The notes under the pieces were generated by a model. The model was not told the DNA's origin and did not search any database. It saw only the letters and a program-made list of their open reading frames with translations. A stretch of 64,000 nucleotides of DNA from positions 85,485 through 149,484 of the forward strand of contig CAMXSN010000002.1 in NCBI GenBank assembly GCA_947246685.1, read 5' to 3'. A program made the position numbers and the translations under genes. This document shows positions 1 through 10,262 of this stretch, one piece after another (position 1 is the first letter of the stretch; each line of letters begins with the position of its first letter). The stretch comes from an uncultured Clostridia bacterium. GTDB lineage: Bacteria > Bacillota > Clostridia > Christensenellales > UBA3700.

Positions 1-18
1 ATAATAAAGAGGTTTTGT

Positions 19-642
19 ATGTACTTGGTATTTTTGGGCGCGCCCGGCGCAGGCAAAGGGACGCAGGCGACAAGAGTATGCGAGAAGTATAATATTCCTC
101 ACATCTCCACGGGAGATATTCTGAGGGCAAACATAAAAGCAGGCACTCCTTTGGGTGTGGAGGCAAAAGGCTATATCGACAAAGGACTGCTTGTGCCTGA
201 CGAAGTTGTGATCGGACTTGTCAAAGACAGGCTCGCACAGGAGGACTGCAAGCAAGGTTTTTTGCTAGACGGTTTTCCCAGAACGCTTGAACAAGCCAAG
301 GCGCTTAACGGTTTTGCCCGTATAACCAATGCCGTAAATATCGAGGTCGACGAGGAACTCGTCGTCAAAAGAATAGCGGGGCGCAGAATGTGCAAATGCG
401 GAGAGAGCTATCATATATCGTGGTATAACTCGGATGTATGCGCAAAATGCGGCAGCAAACTCTATCAGAGAGACGACGACAAAGAGCAAACCGTCAAAGC
501 AAGACTCGACGTGTATAAAAAGCAAACCGCTCCGCTTATCGAATATTACGCTCAAACGGGCGTACTGTCAAATGTGGACGGAGCGCAAGAAATGCAAAAA
601 GTCTTCGAAGATATCGTGAGGGTAATCGATGATAACGATTAA
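19..642 (+). CDS. adk: Adenylate kinase
   Basis: N-terminal P-loop GAPGAGKGTQ, LLDGFPRT motif, Cys4 zinc LID (CKCG...CAKCG); agagg RBS upstream. Confidence 0.98.
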   Translation: MYLVFLGAPGAGKGTQATRVCEKYNIPHISTGDILRANIKAGTPLGVEAKGYIDKGLLVPDEVVIGLVKDRLAQEDCKQGFLLDGFPRTLEQAKALNGFARITNAVNIEVDEELVVKRIAGRRMCKCGESYHISWYNSDVCAKCGSKLYQRDDDKEQTVKARLDVYKKQTAPLIEYYAQTGVLSNVDGAQEMQKVFEDIVRVIDDND

Positions 643-1375
643 GACGCCCGCCGAGATAGATCTGATGAGAAAGGCTAATCAAATTGTAAGAGATACGCTT
701 AATCTTATCGGAGACAGCATCAAAGAGGGGATGACGACAAAACAGTTGGACAGGCTGGCATACGATTATATTGTCAAATGCGGAGCTAAACCTTCTTTTC
801 TCGGATATAACGGATTTCCCGCTTCTATATGCACATCCGTCAACGAACAGGTTGTGCACGGCATACCGTCGGAAAAAGTCATAATCAAAGACGGAGACAT
901 TGTCAGCGTGGATTGCGGCAGTATTTATAAAGGCTACAACGGCGACGCGGCAAGGACTTATCTTATAGGCAACGTCGGCGAGGATGCGAGAAAACTCGTT
1001 GAGATAACTCAACAGTCTTTTTTCGAGGGAGTTAAGATACTGCGCGAAGGAGTCAGGCTGGGCGATTTGGGACACGCTATTCAGAGTTTTGCCGAAAGTC
1101 ACGGCTACGGAGTTGTAAGAGCGCTCGTAGGTCACGGCATCGGCAGAGATATGCACGAGGATCCCGAAGTGCCCAATTACGGCAGAGCAGGACACGGAAT
1201 GCGTCTGAGGAAGAATATGACCATCGCCATAGAACCCATGATTAATATGGGTACGCACGACGTCTATATGCTCGACGACGGATGGACTGTGGTAACGGCG
1301 GACAATTTGCCGTCGGCGCATTATGAAAATACGGTATTGATTACCGAAGACGGGGCGGAGATACTTTCGCTGTGA
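629..1375 (+). CDS. map: Type I methionine aminopeptidase
   Basis: MAP family sequence (ICTSVNEQVVHGIP, GHGIGRDMHEDPEVPNYG, MTIAIEPM); overlaps adk stop. Confidence 0.97.
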   Translation: MITIKTPAEIDLMRKANQIVRDTLNLIGDSIKEGMTTKQLDRLAYDYIVKCGAKPSFLGYNGFPASICTSVNEQVVHGIPSEKVIIKDGDIVSVDCGSIYKGYNGDAARTYLIGNVGEDARKLVEITQQSFFEGVKILREGVRLGDLGHAIQSFAESHGYGVVRALVGHGIGRDMHEDPEVPNYGRAGHGMRLRKNMTIAIEPMINMGTHDVYMLDDGWTVVTADNLPSAHYENTVLITEDGAEILSL

Positions 1376-1383
1376 GGTATGCA

Positions 1384-1638
1384 ATGGCAATAGGCGTGGG
1401 AGACGTGGTTCAATCGAAGTCCGGACACGACGCGAAAAAGTATTTTGTCGTCATAGCGACGCTCAACGAATCGTACGTGCTGATTGCAGACGGTAAAACG
1501 CGAGGAGTCGACAGCCCCAAACAGAAAAATGTCAGACATCTCAGATTGGTGGAAAGCGCTACCGATAATCAGCGCTCTCAAACCGTCGACGATAAGAGTA
1601 TCGCGCTCAGGATCAAAAAATTGTCCGATATCGAATAG
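1384..1638 (+). CDS. KOW-domain (L14e-like) RNA-binding protein
   Basis: Small KOW-like protein between map and infA, a typical Firmicutes position; ATG at 1384 preceded by GAGG (the track's GTG start at 1372 is less likely). Confidence 0.75.
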   Translation: MAIGVGDVVQSKSGHDAKKYFVVIATLNESYVLIADGKTRGVDSPKQKNVRHLRLVESATDNQRSQTVDDKSIALRIKKLSDIE

Positions 1639-1647
1639 GAGGTAAAT

Positions 1648-1869
1648 ATGTCCAAAGAAGACGTAATCGAAGCTGAAGGAAAGGTAATCGAAGTATTGCC
1701 CAACACCAATTTTAGAGTAGAGTTGTCGAACGGACACGTAATAGTTGCGTATCTGTCGGGAAAATTGAGAAAAAATTACATCAAGATTCTCGAAGGCGAC
1801 GCAGTCAAAGTAGAATTAAGCCCATACGACCTTACAAAAGGCAGAATTGTATGGCGTAATAAGAACTAA
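1648..1869 (+). CDS. infA: Translation initiation factor IF-1
   Basis: S1-fold IF-1 sequence ([58 protein letters not shown]). Confidence 0.98.
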   Translation: MSKEDVIEAEGKVIEVLPNTNFRVELSNGHVIVAYLSGKLRKNYIKILEGDAVKVELSPYDLTKGRIVWRNKN

Positions 1870-1884
1870 CGGAGGATTATAACA

Positions 1885-2001
1885 ATGAAAGTTAGACCAT
1901 CAGTAAAGCCTATGTGCGATAAATGCAAGGTTATCAAGAGAAACGGAGCGGTCATGATCATCTGCTCCAAATATAAAAAGCATAAGCAAAGACAAGGCTG
2001 A
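1885..2001 (+). CDS. rpmJ: 50S ribosomal protein L36 (38 aa, below ORF-track cutoff)
   Basis: Hand translation [38 protein letters not shown]; Cys-containing zinc-ribbon form; GGAGG upstream. Confidence 0.96.
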   Translation: MKVRPSVKPMCDKCKVIKRNGAVMIICSKYKKHKQRQG

Positions 2002-2036
2002 TTATATATCAGACCTGGAATTTATAAGTAACGTGC

Positions 2037-2073
2037 AATGAAGGGTTATGGAAAATCCATAATTCCTTTATTT
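2037..2073 (+). terminator. Probable intrinsic terminator after rpmJ
   Basis: Hairpin AAGGGTTATGGA-AAA-TCCATAATTCCTT followed by TATTT. Confidence 0.5.
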
Positions 2074-2107
2074 GCGTAAAAAAACGTGAAAAAGTGTATA
2101 ATAACGC

Positions 2108-2136
2108 TTGCGAAACTTATTAAATCGTGTTATAAT
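2108..2136 (+). promoter_or_regulatory. Sigma-A type promoter for rpsM operon
   Basis: TTGCGA - 17 nt - TATAAT. Confidence 0.75.
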
Positions 2137-2272
2137 ACACAAGCTATAATGACATTAATCGTTGGGGAGCGGCTAATAGGTTGTTTCATTCCGAACACAA
2201 CAGACAATCTAACTTCTCATAGCGTTTAATAATATAATAACATTAACTTATTAAATTATTGGAGGTATTTTC

Positions 2273-2644
2273 ATGGCTCGTATTAGTGGCGTTGATTTGC
2301 CAAATGAGAAAAGAGTAGAAATCGGTCTTACCTATATTTACGGTATCGGTAGAGTGACTTCCAACAAAATTCTCGCTGATACAGGTATAAATCCTGACAC
2401 AAGAGTCAGAGATTTGACTGATGAAGAAGTAAACAAGATACGTGAATATATCGACCGCAACAATATTATGGTTGAGGGCGATTTGAAGCGCGATATCAAG
2501 ATGAACATTAAGAGATTGCAAGAGATTGGCTGCTACCGCGGTGTAAGACACCGTAAGGGATTGCCGGTTCGCGGTCAAAGCACGAAGCAAAATGCTCGTA
2601 CCAGAAAAGGTCCGAAAAAGACCGTAAGCCGTAAGAAGAAATAA
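2273..2644 (+). CDS. rpsM: 30S ribosomal protein S13
   Basis: [26 protein letters not shown]...[21 protein letters not shown]. Confidence 0.99.
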   Translation: MARISGVDLPNEKRVEIGLTYIYGIGRVTSNKILADTGINPDTRVRDLTDEEVNKIREYIDRNNIMVEGDLKRDIKMNIKRLQEIGCYRGVRHRKGLPVRGQSTKQNARTRKGPKKTVSRKKK

Positions 2645-2657
2645 GGAGGGTTAAGAT

Positions 2658-3053
2658 ATGGCAGTTGCTAAGAAAGTTACAAAGAAACGTACTGTAAACA
2701 AGCGTCGCGGCGAGAACGGATGCGCTCATATCCACGCCTCTTTCAACAACACGATAGTTACCATTACCGACACGCAGGGTAATGCGATCAGTTGGTCCAG
2801 CGCAGGTAAGCTCCAACTCAGAGGCAGCAAGAAATCCACTCCGTTTGCAGCTCAGATCGTCAGCGAAGACGCAGGTAAAGTAGCATACGACAGCGGTTTG
2901 AGAAACGTTGAAGTATACGTTAAGGGACCGGGCAGCGGTAGAGAATCCGCTATCAGAGCTCTTCAAAACGTGGGATTGAACGTTACGCTCATCAAAGACG
3001 TATCGCCTATTCCGCACAACGGTTGCCGCCCGCCAAAGCGCAGAAGACTGTAA
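2658..3053 (+). CDS. rpsK: 30S ribosomal protein S11
   Basis: [28 protein letters not shown]...[17 protein letters not shown]. Confidence 0.99.
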   Translation: MAVAKKVTKKRTVNKRRGENGCAHIHASFNNTIVTITDTQGNAISWSSAGKLQLRGSKKSTPFAAQIVSEDAGKVAYDSGLRNVEVYVKGPGSGRESAIRALQNVGLNVTLIKDVSPIPHNGCRPPKRRRL

Positions 3054-3070
3054 TAAGGAGGTAGAAACAT

Positions 3071-3694
3071 ATGGCTAGATATACAGGACCCGATTGCCGT
3101 CAATGCAGACGCGAGGGCGAAAAATTATTTTTGAAAGGCGAGAAATGCTATTCCGAAAAGTGTCCTTTCGTAAAAAACAGCACTCCTCCGGGACAGCACG
3201 GAGCGGCGCGTAAAAAGAACAGCGAATACGCAACTCAGTTGAGAGAAAAGCAGAAGACCAAGAGAATCTACGGACTTTGCGAGAAGCAATTCAGAGGATA
3301 TTATGACAAAGCCGAAAGAATGAGAGGCATTACCGGTGAGAACATGCTTATCCTTTTGGAAAGACGTCTCGACAACACCGTATACCGTTTGGGACTCGCT
3401 TCGTCGAGATCTATGGCAAGACAGATTGTCGCTCACGGTTTAATCACCGTTAACGGCAAAAGCGTAAATATTCCGTCCTTCCTTGTGAAGAAAGGCGACG
3501 TAATAGGCGTCAAAGAAAACAAAGCCGACAAAAAGGTATTCAGCGGAATCAAGGAGGCTAAGACGCTCAATCTTCCAAAGTGGTTGACTTTTGACAACGC
3601 TACGATGACGGGCAACGTAATCGCACTGCCTGAGAGAGCAGACGTCGAGCAGAAGATTGAAGAGCACATGATCGTCGAGTTGTATTCTAAGTAA
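3071..3694 (+). CDS. rpsD: 30S ribosomal protein S4 (N-terminal Cys4 form)
   Basis: [25 protein letters not shown]...S4 domain [31 protein letters not shown]. Confidence 0.99.
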   Translation: MARYTGPDCRQCRREGEKLFLKGEKCYSEKCPFVKNSTPPGQHGAARKKNSEYATQLREKQKTKRIYGLCEKQFRGYYDKAERMRGITGENMLILLERRLDNTVYRLGLASSRSMARQIVAHGLITVNGKSVNIPSFLVKKGDVIGVKENKADKKVFSGIKEAKTLNLPKWLTFDNATMTGNVIALPERADVEQKIEEHMIVELYSK

Positions 3695-3738
3695 TACGAT
3701 TTGAACGTGTGCCACATCATTGAACAAGGAGGCTTACA

Positions 3739-4692
3739 ATGATAGAGATTCAAAAACCAAATATCAATAGAGAAGACCTTGATGCAGGCAAAAGAACCAA
3801 ATATGAAGTAGAACCTTTGGAAAGAGGTTTCGGTACGACTCTCGGCAACAGCTTGAGAAGAATACTTTTGGGATCTTTGCCGGGAGCCGCTCCTGTCGGT
3901 ATCAGAATCAACGGAGTTCAGCACGAGTTTACTGCAATTGCCGGCATCAAAGAAGACGTAACCGACATAATTCTCAATATCAAAGGACTTGCAGTAAAAG
4001 CGCATACCGACGATAAGAATTTCAAACAGCTTTGCACAATCAATAAATATACTCCGGGTATCGTTACGGCAGCTGATATTTCTCACAGCGACGATATCGA
4101 AATACTCAATCCCGAGCTTGAAATATGCACTCTCGACGAGGGCGCAAGCATCGAAATGGAGATTTATATAGGCGTTGGCAGAGGATACGTCGGCGCAAGC
4201 GAGAATAAGGACGAGGAGCAGGGCATCGGATATATACCCGTTGATTCCATCTTCACTCCCGTTATCGCGGCAAGTTATCAAGTGGAGAGCACCAGAAAGG
4301 GACAGGATATTAACTATGACAAACTCACGGTTGACGTGACCACGAACGGTACCGCTTCTCCTAACGAAGTAATAAGTTTGGCAGCCAAAATTATGAACGA
4401 TCACCTCGGAATTTTCGTTAAGCTCGTTGATAATATGGCAGACAGAGAGATCCTCATCAGCCAGGACAACGAGTCGCAGGCTAAGATTTACGAGACTGTG
4501 ATAGAGGATTTGGATTTGTCCGTAAGATCTTACAATTGCCTTAGAAGGGCGGGTATCAATACCGTTAAGGATCTTATAGAAAAGACTGAAGACGATATGC
4601 TTAAAGTGAGAAATCTCGGTAAGAAATCGCTCGAAGAAGTCATGAAGAAAATCGACGACCTTGGTCTTAAACTCAAAGACAAGGACGAATAA
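3739..4692 (+). CDS. rpoA: DNA-directed RNA polymerase alpha subunit
   Basis: RpoA NTD (ERGFGTTLGNSLRRILLGSLPGAAP) and CTD (SVRSYNCLRRAGINTVKDLIEKTEDDMLKVRNLGKKSLEEV). Confidence 0.99.
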   Translation: MIEIQKPNINREDLDAGKRTKYEVEPLERGFGTTLGNSLRRILLGSLPGAAPVGIRINGVQHEFTAIAGIKEDVTDIILNIKGLAVKAHTDDKNFKQLCTINKYTPGIVTAADISHSDDIEILNPELEICTLDEGASIEMEIYIGVGRGYVGASENKDEEQGIGYIPVDSIFTPVIAASYQVESTRKGQDINYDKLTVDVTTNGTASPNEVISLAAKIMNDHLGIFVKLVDNMADREILISQDNESQAKIYETVIEDLDLSVRSYNCLRRAGINTVKDLIEKTEDDMLKVRNLGKKSLEEVMKKIDDLGLKLKDKDE

Positions 4693-4709
4693 TTGGGAGG
4701 TAGAGACAA

Positions 4710-5234
4710 ATGGCAAGAAAGTTGGGTAGAACAGCCGAAGAAAGAATGGCCATAATCAGAAATCAAGCCTCAGAACTATTGTGGTATGGTTCCATCGAGA
4801 CCACGGTTGACAGAGCAAAAGAGGTTAGAAGCTATGCAGAGAGTATGTTGACTCTTGCAATAAATACTTATAGCGATACCGTTAAAGTTACTAAGACGGT
4901 AAAGAACGAAAAGGGCGATAAAGTCGAAAAAGAATTTATCAACGACGGTCCTAAGAAGTTGGCTGCAAGAAGAAAACTTATGGCAAGTCTCAGAGATTTG
5001 CAAGAGATTAAAGCGGAAGGCGAGAGCAAGAGTGCCTATAAGGAAAGAACCAAAGACGTCAATCATCCGCTTATCGAAAGAATTTTCAGAGAGCATGCGG
5101 TTTTCTATGCGGATCGCGCGGAGAAACTCGGTCAGAGAGGCGGCTATACCCGTATCATCAGACTCGGTCAGAGAAGAGGCGACGGCGCAGAAATGGCAAA
5201 ACTCGAGCTTGTTAGAAATACCGAGAAGAAGTAA
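4710..5234 (+). CDS. rplQ: 50S ribosomal protein L17
   Basis: RKLGRTAEERMAIIRNQASELLWYGSIETTVDRAKEVR...RGGYTRIIRLGQRRGDGAEMAKLELV. Confidence 0.98.
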   Translation: MARKLGRTAEERMAIIRNQASELLWYGSIETTVDRAKEVRSYAESMLTLAINTYSDTVKVTKTVKNEKGDKVEKEFINDGPKKLAARRKLMASLRDLQEIKAEGESKSAYKERTKDVNHPLIERIFREHAVFYADRAEKLGQRGGYTRIIRLGQRRGDGAEMAKLELVRNTEKK

Positions 5235-5258
5235 CGGAGAGCTTGAATCAGAATTAAG

Positions 5259-5288
5259 GGAACGTTCCAAACGGACGTTCCTTTTTTT
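5259..5288 (+). terminator. Intrinsic terminator after rplQ
   Basis: GGAACGT...ACGTTCC stem followed by T7. Confidence 0.85.
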
Positions 5289-5353
5289 GCTTTAATTCAA
5301 CAAAATTTTGTTAAGCTATTTCTTTTTTTGCGCGCGTATGATATAATGATAAT

Positions 5354-6427
5354 ATGAAAAAAATTAAGCCATTGTTAGGATTTTTAGTATGTATCGTTTA
5401 CGGGTTGTTGGCGATCACGGTAGTAGTGCCTATGATAGTTACTGCCTGCATTTGCAAATTCGCTTTCGGCAGGAGAGTCGAGAGAGCCAGGAAATATCAG
5501 ACGACCGACGATTTCCCCAATCTCAAGAGTTATCCCGTTAAATTTATAAGCGGGAAGAACAAACTCGACGCATATTTTGTCGTGGATAAAGACGTGACTC
5601 AATACAAAGCTGTCATGATTATGGTTCACGGCATAGGTTGCAGCAGAGCAAGCTACGTCAACAGATACGATTATTTTGCCAAAAAAGGCTATATAGTCTT
5701 TGCATACGACAGCACCGGCACTTGCGAGAGCGAGGGCAAGGGGTTGCGCGGATTGCCGCAGACTCAGGTGGATTTTGAGCGCGCGATAGAATACGTGAGC
5801 GGCATAGAGGAATTAAAAGGCTATAAGCTATTTGCTTACGGACACAGTTGGGGCGGTTACGGCACTGCGTCGGAGCTCAATTCCCCCGTCGCACAGAAAC
5901 TTGACGCCGTTGCGACTTTGGGCGGCTTCAACGACATATGGAGTTGCGCAAAATATCAACTGGGCAAATACGTCACAGGCGCGATAGTTCTTGCCAAGCC
6001 TTGGCTTTATCTATATTATATTATGATTTACGGCAAGAGAGCGGTATATACGGGTATCAAGGGCGTCAACGCTTATAACAAGCCTGTTTTAGTAATGCAT
6101 TCCAAAGATGATTTGACGGTCAAATTTAGGGATTCTGTCGCTGTACATCAGGATGAAAACACCAATCCGCAAGCGGAATTCGTGATATACGAAGACAGAG
6201 GTCATACTCTTTCGCGTCCGCCGGAAATCGAAAGATATATCCAAAAATTACATTACGGCAAAAAGATTCCGCTCAAATTGGGCAAGGGTAACGTATTCGA
6301 GTACAATCTTAACTGTTGGTACGAATTGTGCGATACCGAAACCGTCTATATAATCGACAACGACTTTATGGACAGTGTCAACGCGTTTTTTGAGAAACAA
6401 TTAGACAATACCGAACAGGTTGCTTGA
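5354..6427 (+). CDS. Alpha/beta hydrolase (lysophospholipase-like), N-terminal TM
   Basis: MVHGIGCSR, nucleophile elbow AYGHSWGG, late His in EDRGHTLSRP; hydrophobic N-terminus. Confidence 0.85.
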   Translation: MKKIKPLLGFLVCIVYGLLAITVVVPMIVTACICKFAFGRRVERARKYQTTDDFPNLKSYPVKFISGKNKLDAYFVVDKDVTQYKAVMIMVHGIGCSRASYVNRYDYFAKKGYIVFAYDSTGTCESEGKGLRGLPQTQVDFERAIEYVSGIEELKGYKLFAYGHSWGGYGTASELNSPVAQKLDAVATLGGFNDIWSCAKYQLGKYVTGAIVLAKPWLYLYYIMIYGKRAVYTGIKGVNAYNKPVLVMHSKDDLTVKFRDSVAVHQDENTNPQAEFVIYEDRGHTLSRPPEIERYIQKLHYGKKIPLKLGKGNVFEYNLNCWYELCDTETVYIIDNDFMDSVNAFFEKQLDNTEQVA

Positions 6428-6884
6428 TATGTTGGTATTTCTCAAGAAATACACAGATTTGACAGTTGCCAAGAAAGCTATTCTCAATGAATATTCCGCT
6501 AGGTCAGGCAAGGTTTGCGCTATCGAGTATTCGGAAAGCGGCAAACCGTACGTTATCGCAGACGGACAGCAATGCTCGTGCGTGTCAATAAGTCATACGG
6601 ACGGCGTACTCGCGATGGCGTTTTCGCAGCGGGAAGTGGGCGTGGATATTGAGAGAGCTGACAGAAAGATAAAAATCAAGCAATGTCCCGATATCGAGAG
6701 TTGGACAAGGATAGAGGCGTATTGCAAGATGCTCGGCGTCGGACTGTCCAAAAGTATGCTGACGTCGCCGATTCCCGATAAGGGAACGTCTACGCGCAGA
6801 GTGGGCGAATACGTTATGAGCGTGTGCTCTGAGGACGAAAGCGTAGAAATCGTCACTTTGATTGACAATATCTGTGAGGAATGA
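6420..6884 (+). CDS. 4'-phosphopantetheinyl transferase-like protein
   Basis: SISHTDGVLAMAF, VGVDIE, and W-x(n)-EAYCKMLGVGL match the PPTase superfamily motif order; directly upstream of an ACP gene. Confidence 0.75.
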   Translation: MLDMLVFLKKYTDLTVAKKAILNEYSARSGKVCAIEYSESGKPYVIADGQQCSCVSISHTDGVLAMAFSQREVGVDIERADRKIKIKQCPDIESWTRIEAYCKMLGVGLSKSMLTSPIPDKGTSTRRVGEYVMSVCSEDESVEIVTLIDNICEE

Positions 6885-6890
6885 TATAAT
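6862..6890 (+). promoter_or_regulatory. Promoter for acyl carrier protein gene
   Basis: TTGACA - 17 nt - TATAAT, inside the 3' end of the PPTase-like ORF. Confidence 0.8.
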
Positions 6891-6934
6891 CTTTAAGTAA
6901 CAAACTCACAGTCAAATACGGAGGTTCTTTATTT

Positions 6935-7162
6935 ATGGTACTTGAAAAGTTGAGTAAAATCGTGTCCGACCAACTTGGTATGGAGCAAAGCAAAATTACT
7001 ATGCAGACTTCGTTGAAAGAAGATTTGCTTGCCGATTCTCTTGACATCGTCGAGATAATTATGGCAATCGAAGAGCAATTCGATATTCAGGTAGACGACG
7101 ATGACGCGCTTGCATTTAAGACTATCGCTGACGTAGTAAATTATATCGAATCAAAATCTTAA
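6935..7162 (+). CDS. acpP: Acyl carrier protein
   Basis: DSLDIVEIIMAIEEQFDIQVDDDDA phosphopantetheine attachment motif. Confidence 0.95.
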   Translation: MVLEKLSKIVSDQLGMEQSKITMQTSLKEDLLADSLDIVEIIMAIEEQFDIQVDDDDALAFKTIADVVNYIESKS

Positions 7163-7210
7163 ACGGAACGCGGTATCGCTACCGCAATTAAGAGTTGACG
7201 ATTGAAATAA

Positions 7211-7242
7211 AAAGAGTATCCTTGACGGGATACTCTTTTTGT
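7211..7242. terminator. Terminator between convergent acpP and leuB (likely bidirectional)
   Basis: AAAAGAGTATCC-TTGAC-GGGATACTCTTTTT. Confidence 0.85.
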
Positions 7243-7258
7243 ATTTATTTTGCTTAAT

Positions 7259-8323
7259 TTAGATATTCTTTATAATCAAGTCGGTGATTTCTCTTGTTCC
7301 CAGCACTTCGCGTCCCTCTTCGCGCAGGTCTGCCGTTCTTGCGCCGCCGTTGAGAGTTTTTTCGACGGCATTCTCAATCGCGTCTCCTTCTTCCATTAGA
7401 TTGAAAGCATATTTGAGCATCATAGCGGCAGAAAGTATCGTCGCTATCGGGTTGGCGATATTTTTTCCTGCTATAGTAGGCGCGGAGCCGTGTATGGGTT
7501 CGTACAGTCCTCTTGTAGTTTCGTTGATAGACGCGGAGGGGAGTATTCCTATACTGCCTACGCATTGCGACGCAAGATCAGAGAGTATGTCTCCGAAGAG
7601 ATTGCCTGTGACTACGACGTCGAATTGCGACGGCTCTCTGACGAGTTGCATAGCCATGTTATCTACGAGCACGTCTTCAAGCGTCACGTCGGGATAATCT
7701 TCGTGAATTTCGTGTACGACTTTTCTCCACACGCCCGACGTCTTGAGCACGTTGGCTTTGTCTACGGAAGAAACTTTACCGCGTCTTTTCTGCGCAAGTT
7801 CAAAAGCCGTGCGGCATATGCGTTCGATTTCCAATTCGCCGTAAGCCATTACGTCGTAGCCTTCTCTGCCCATTTTTCCGTCGCGTATGCCTTTCTCTCC
7901 GAAATATATTCCGCCTATAAGTTCTCTGACTACCATTATATCTATGTGCTTAGGATTTTTGAGAGGGCACACGTTTGCCAATGCGTCGAACATCTTTGCA
8001 GGACGGAGGTTAGCGTATAGTTCCATTGCTTTTCTCACGCCGAGCAACGCTCTTTCGGGTCTCAGTTCGTAGGGCAGGTTGTCGTATTGCGGACCGCCTA
8101 CAGCTCCTAGCAATACGCTGTCGCTTGCCAAGCAGACGTCGAGACTTTCTTTGGGAAGAGGTTCGCCGTATTTATCGTAAGCGCAGCCTCCGCATATGCT
8201 TTCCGTAAAGTTGAATTTGTGATTGTATCTTTCGCCGATTTTGGTCAGCACGTTCATAGCCGAAGAAGTAACTTCGGGACCTATGCCGTCGCCTTTGATT
8301 ACGGCAATGTTAAATGTGCTCAT
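7259..8323 (-). CDS. leuB: 3-isopropylmalate dehydrogenase
   Basis: IKGDGIGPEV, LGAVGGP, VDKANVL, LYEPIHGSAP. Confidence 0.97.
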   Translation of the reverse strand: MSTFNIAVIKGDGIGPEVTSSAMNVLTKIGERYNHKFNFTESICGGCAYDKYGEPLPKESLDVCLASDSVLLGAVGGPQYDNLPYELRPERALLGVRKAMELYANLRPAKMFDALANVCPLKNPKHIDIMVVRELIGGIYFGEKGIRDGKMGREGYDVMAYGELEIERICRTAFELAQKRRGKVSSVDKANVLKTSGVWRKVVHEIHEDYPDVTLEDVLVDNMAMQLVREPSQFDVVVTGNLFGDILSDLASQCVGSIGILPSASINETTRGLYEPIHGSAPTIAGKNIANPIATILSAAMMLKYAFNLMEEGDAIENAVEKTLNGGARTADLREEGREVLGTREITDLIIKNI

Positions 8324-8332
8324 ATAAACTCC

Positions 8333-8821
8333 TTAAATCTTTTTTTCCTTGATCGCATTGATCAATCCGCCGCATTCGATAATATTCTGAATGAATTTGG
8401 GGAAAGGCTGCGCCTGATACGTTTTGTTTGCCGTTATATTCGTTATCACGCCCGTATCAACGTCAACGCTGACTTCATCGCCTTGATTTATGTCGTCGAC
8501 AGCTTGAGGACATTCGAGAATATACAGTCCTATATTTAGCGCGTTGCGATAAAAAATTCTTGCAAAAGATTTTGCGATAACTATGGATACGCCGCAGCCT
8601 TTGATCGCTATCGGAGCGTGTTCTCTAGATGAGCCGCATCCGAAATTTTTGCCTGCGACCATTATATCGCCCTCTTTGACTTGCGAATAAAATTCGGGAT
8701 TGGTATATTCCATGCAGTGCTTTGCAAGTTCTTTAGCGTCGAACGTCGACAGATACGTTGCCGGCACGATTACGTCGGTATCTATGTCGTCGCCGAATTT
8801 ATATACTTTGCCTTTAATCAT
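8333..8821 (-). CDS. leuD: 3-isopropylmalate dehydratase small subunit
   Basis: [21 protein letters not shown]...[18 protein letters not shown]. Confidence 0.97.
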   Translation of the reverse strand: MIKGKVYKFGDDIDTDVIVPATYLSTFDAKELAKHCMEYTNPEFYSQVKEGDIMVAGKNFGCGSSREHAPIAIKGCGVSIVIAKSFARIFYRNALNIGLYILECPQAVDDINQGDEVSVDVDTGVITNITANKTYQAQPFPKFIQNIIECGGLINAIKEKKI

Positions 8822-10106
8822 AATTAACCTCCAATTTGCTTTCGCAAGTAAGTTTGCCTGCGATTGCGCTGGCCATAGCAGTTGCGGGGGAGGCGAGATA
8901 AATATAGCTGTCTTTTGCTCCCATTCTGCCGATAAAATTACGGTTGGTCGTAGTCACGGCGACTTCGCCGCTCGCAAGTATTCCCATATGTCCGCCTAGG
9001 CAGGGACCGCACGTCGGAGTAGAGACTATTGCTCCGCCTTGTATAAACGTCTTGATATATCCTTTTTCCATCGCTTCGAGATAAATCTTGTTGGTCGCAG
9101 GGATTACGATAACGCGCACGTTGGGATTGACTTTTTTACCTTCCAACACTCTTGCCGCGTCTGCCAGATCCGACAGTCTTCCGTTGGTGCAAGATCCTAT
9201 TATTACCTGATCTATCGCGATGTCTTCTTTGATATCTTCTACTGCTTTGGTATTCGACGGAAGATGCGGGAAAGCGACCGTCGGTTTGATTTTCGACAGG
9301 TCTATATCAATTATTTGCTCGTAAGCGCAGTCGTCTCCCGCGCTCATTTTCTCAAATTCTGTTCCGCAAGTCTCTTTGACGTACGCTTGCGTCGCGTCGT
9401 CAATGGGGAATACGCCGTTTTTAGCGCCGCATTCTATAGCCATGTTGCATATTGTAAATCTATCGTCCATAGTCAAGTACGTTACGCCTTCGCCTGCAAA
9501 TTCTATTGATTTATACAGAGCGCCGTCCACGCCTATCATTCCTATGATATGCAGAATAACGTCTTTTCCCGAGATATATCTGCTTGGTTTGCCGATCAAA
9601 TTAAATTTAATGGCCGAAGGCACTTTAAGCCATACTTTGCCGGAGAGCATAATTCCTGCAATATCCGTGCTGCCCACTCCGGTAGAAAACGCGCCTAGAG
9701 CGCCGTACGTGCACGTGTGAGAATCCGCTCCTATTACTACCGACCAAGGTTTTGCAATTCCTTTTTCAGGCAGCAGAGCGTGTTCTATGCCCATTGAACC
9801 CACGTCGAAGAAATTCTTCACGCCTTCTTTTCTTGCAAAAGCCCTCACGCATTTGCATTGTTCGGCAGACTTGATATCGCGGTTGGGAGTAAAGTGATCT
9901 AGCACAAAAGTAACTTTGTCCGCGTCATAGAGCTTGCCCCCGCTTTTGTTGAATACGTCTATCGCGACAGGCGCGGTAACGTCGTTGGAAAGCGCCGTGT
10001 CCACTTCTACCAGCGTAAGCGTGCCGGGCGAAAGTTTGACTGCGGCCTCGTCGTAAGAGACAGAGAGTTTTTTAGCTAATATCTGTTGAGTCATCGTCAA
10101 TTTCAT
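8814..10106 (-). CDS. leuC: 3-isopropylmalate dehydratase large subunit
   Basis: Aconitase-family motifs ([44 protein letters not shown]). Confidence 0.97.
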   Translation of the reverse strand: MKLTMTQQILAKKLSVSYDEAAVKLSPGTLTLVEVDTALSNDVTAPVAIDVFNKSGGKLYDADKVTFVLDHFTPNRDIKSAEQCKCVRAFARKEGVKNFFDVGSMGIEHALLPEKGIAKPWSVVIGADSHTCTYGALGAFSTGVGSTDIAGIMLSGKVWLKVPSAIKFNLIGKPSRYISGKDVILHIIGMIGVDGALYKSIEFAGEGVTYLTMDDRFTICNMAIECGAKNGVFPIDDATQAYVKETCGTEFEKMSAGDDCAYEQIIDIDLSKIKPTVAFPHLPSNTKAVEDIKEDIAIDQVIIGSCTNGRLSDLADAARVLEGKKVNPNVRVIVIPATNKIYLEAMEKGYIKTFIQGGAIVSTPTCGPCLGGHMGILASGEVAVTTTNRNFIGRMGAKDSYIYLASPATAMASAIAGKLTCESKLEVNYD

Positions 10107-10139
10107 AGCCGTATCTCCTTAAAATAAATTACAGATATT

Positions 10140-10168
10140 ATTATAAATATAATGCGCGCAAAAGTCAA
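10140..10168 (-). promoter_or_regulatory. Promoter for leuCDB
   Basis: Minus strand TTGACT - 17 nt - TATAAT, short 5' UTR before leuC. Confidence 0.75.
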
Positions 10169-10209
10169 CCGTAGGAAAACATATACCAAGACGAGTAAAT
10201 TAAATTATC

Positions 10210-10236
10210 AAAAAAACTGCCCGAGACTATCGGACA
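10210..10236 (-). terminator. Intrinsic terminator of the SH3-like surface protein gene
   Basis: Minus strand CTGTCCGA-TAGT-CTCGGGCAG followed by T7. Confidence 0.75.
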
Positions 10237-10262
10237 GCCTTTGATATTAAATACAGTGGCAA

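Noticed and set aside
3433-4716. 427-aa ORF on minus strand
   Set aside because: Antisense to rpsD/rpoA; low-complexity translation, no RBS or recognisable family
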